NCBI GenBank assembly: GCA_033765345.1
Contig: JANRIC010000060.1
Coordinates: 1 to 7,018, forward strand
From: JANRIC01 sp033765345
Lineage (GTDB): Bacteria > Bacteroidota > Bacteroidia > Cytophagales > Microscillaceae
Direction: 5' to 3'
DNA: 7,018 bases
Position 1 is the stretch's first letter. Every line of letters starts with the position of its first letter. A program made the translations under genes and the position numbers. The notes beneath the pieces are model-generated. The model was not told the DNA's origin. It ran no database searches and was given only the letters and a program-made list of their open reading frames with translations. Of this stretch, positions 6,908-7,018 are shown piece by piece.

Positions 6908-7018
6908 TATTTATATGAAATATAACTATTCTTATAAAACTTACATGCTATATTTTATCAAAACCCATATTTTGCGATATTTTATAGAGTTTTAGAAGAA
7001 AACTTACAAAAAAACTCA

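Noticed and set aside
1..7018. CRISPR array, tRNA, rRNA, insertion sequence or phage genes
   Set aside because: I saw no regularly spaced repeats, no cloverleaf with conserved T-loop sequence, and no transposase or integrase frame.

Overview
The window is low-GC DNA, most likely from a member of the Bacteroidota, probably Cytophagales or a relative. Three things point there. The large protein combines an alpha-2-macroglobulin fold with a CarboxypepD_reg-like domain and a SusC/RagA-type signature, a combination I associate with Bacteroidota. Shine-Dalgarno sequences are not evident in front of the genes. The best promoter candidate has the Bacteroidota form TTTG-N20-TAnnTTT. The genus cannot be told from the sequence.

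Layout. Positions 1-50 (minus strand) hold only the first codons of a gene that runs off the left edge. Its probable promoter lies at 78-109. A strong hairpin follows the stop codon of the big gene at 156-205. Positions 222-5984 (minus strand) are filled by one gene of about 1920 codons for an exported alpha-2-macroglobulin-like protein with an intact Cys-Asn-Glu-Gln thioester motif. Positions 6012-6417 are an AT-rich divergent intergenic region with one GC-rich hairpin and a repeated A-tract motif. Positions 6418-6801 (plus strand) encode a small four-helix membrane protein of unknown function. The right end (6802-7018) is AT-rich and shows no gene.

How the genes relate. The large protein should act in the cell envelope as a protease trap or covalent binder. 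The left neighbour is on the same strand but is separated by the hairpin and has its own promoter candidate, so it is probably a separate transcription unit. The small membrane protein is transcribed divergently. Nothing in the sequence ties it functionally to the macroglobulin, and no penicillin-binding protein 1C gene (the usual partner of proteobacterial macroglobulins) lies in the window.

The most notable feature is the segment just before the A2M domain. A CarboxypepD_reg-like domain is followed by the beginning of a SusC-type TonB-dependent receptor plug, which stops abruptly and passes through a polar linker into the A2M domain. This segment also uses different arginine codons from its flanks, consistent with a module acquired from a receptor gene.
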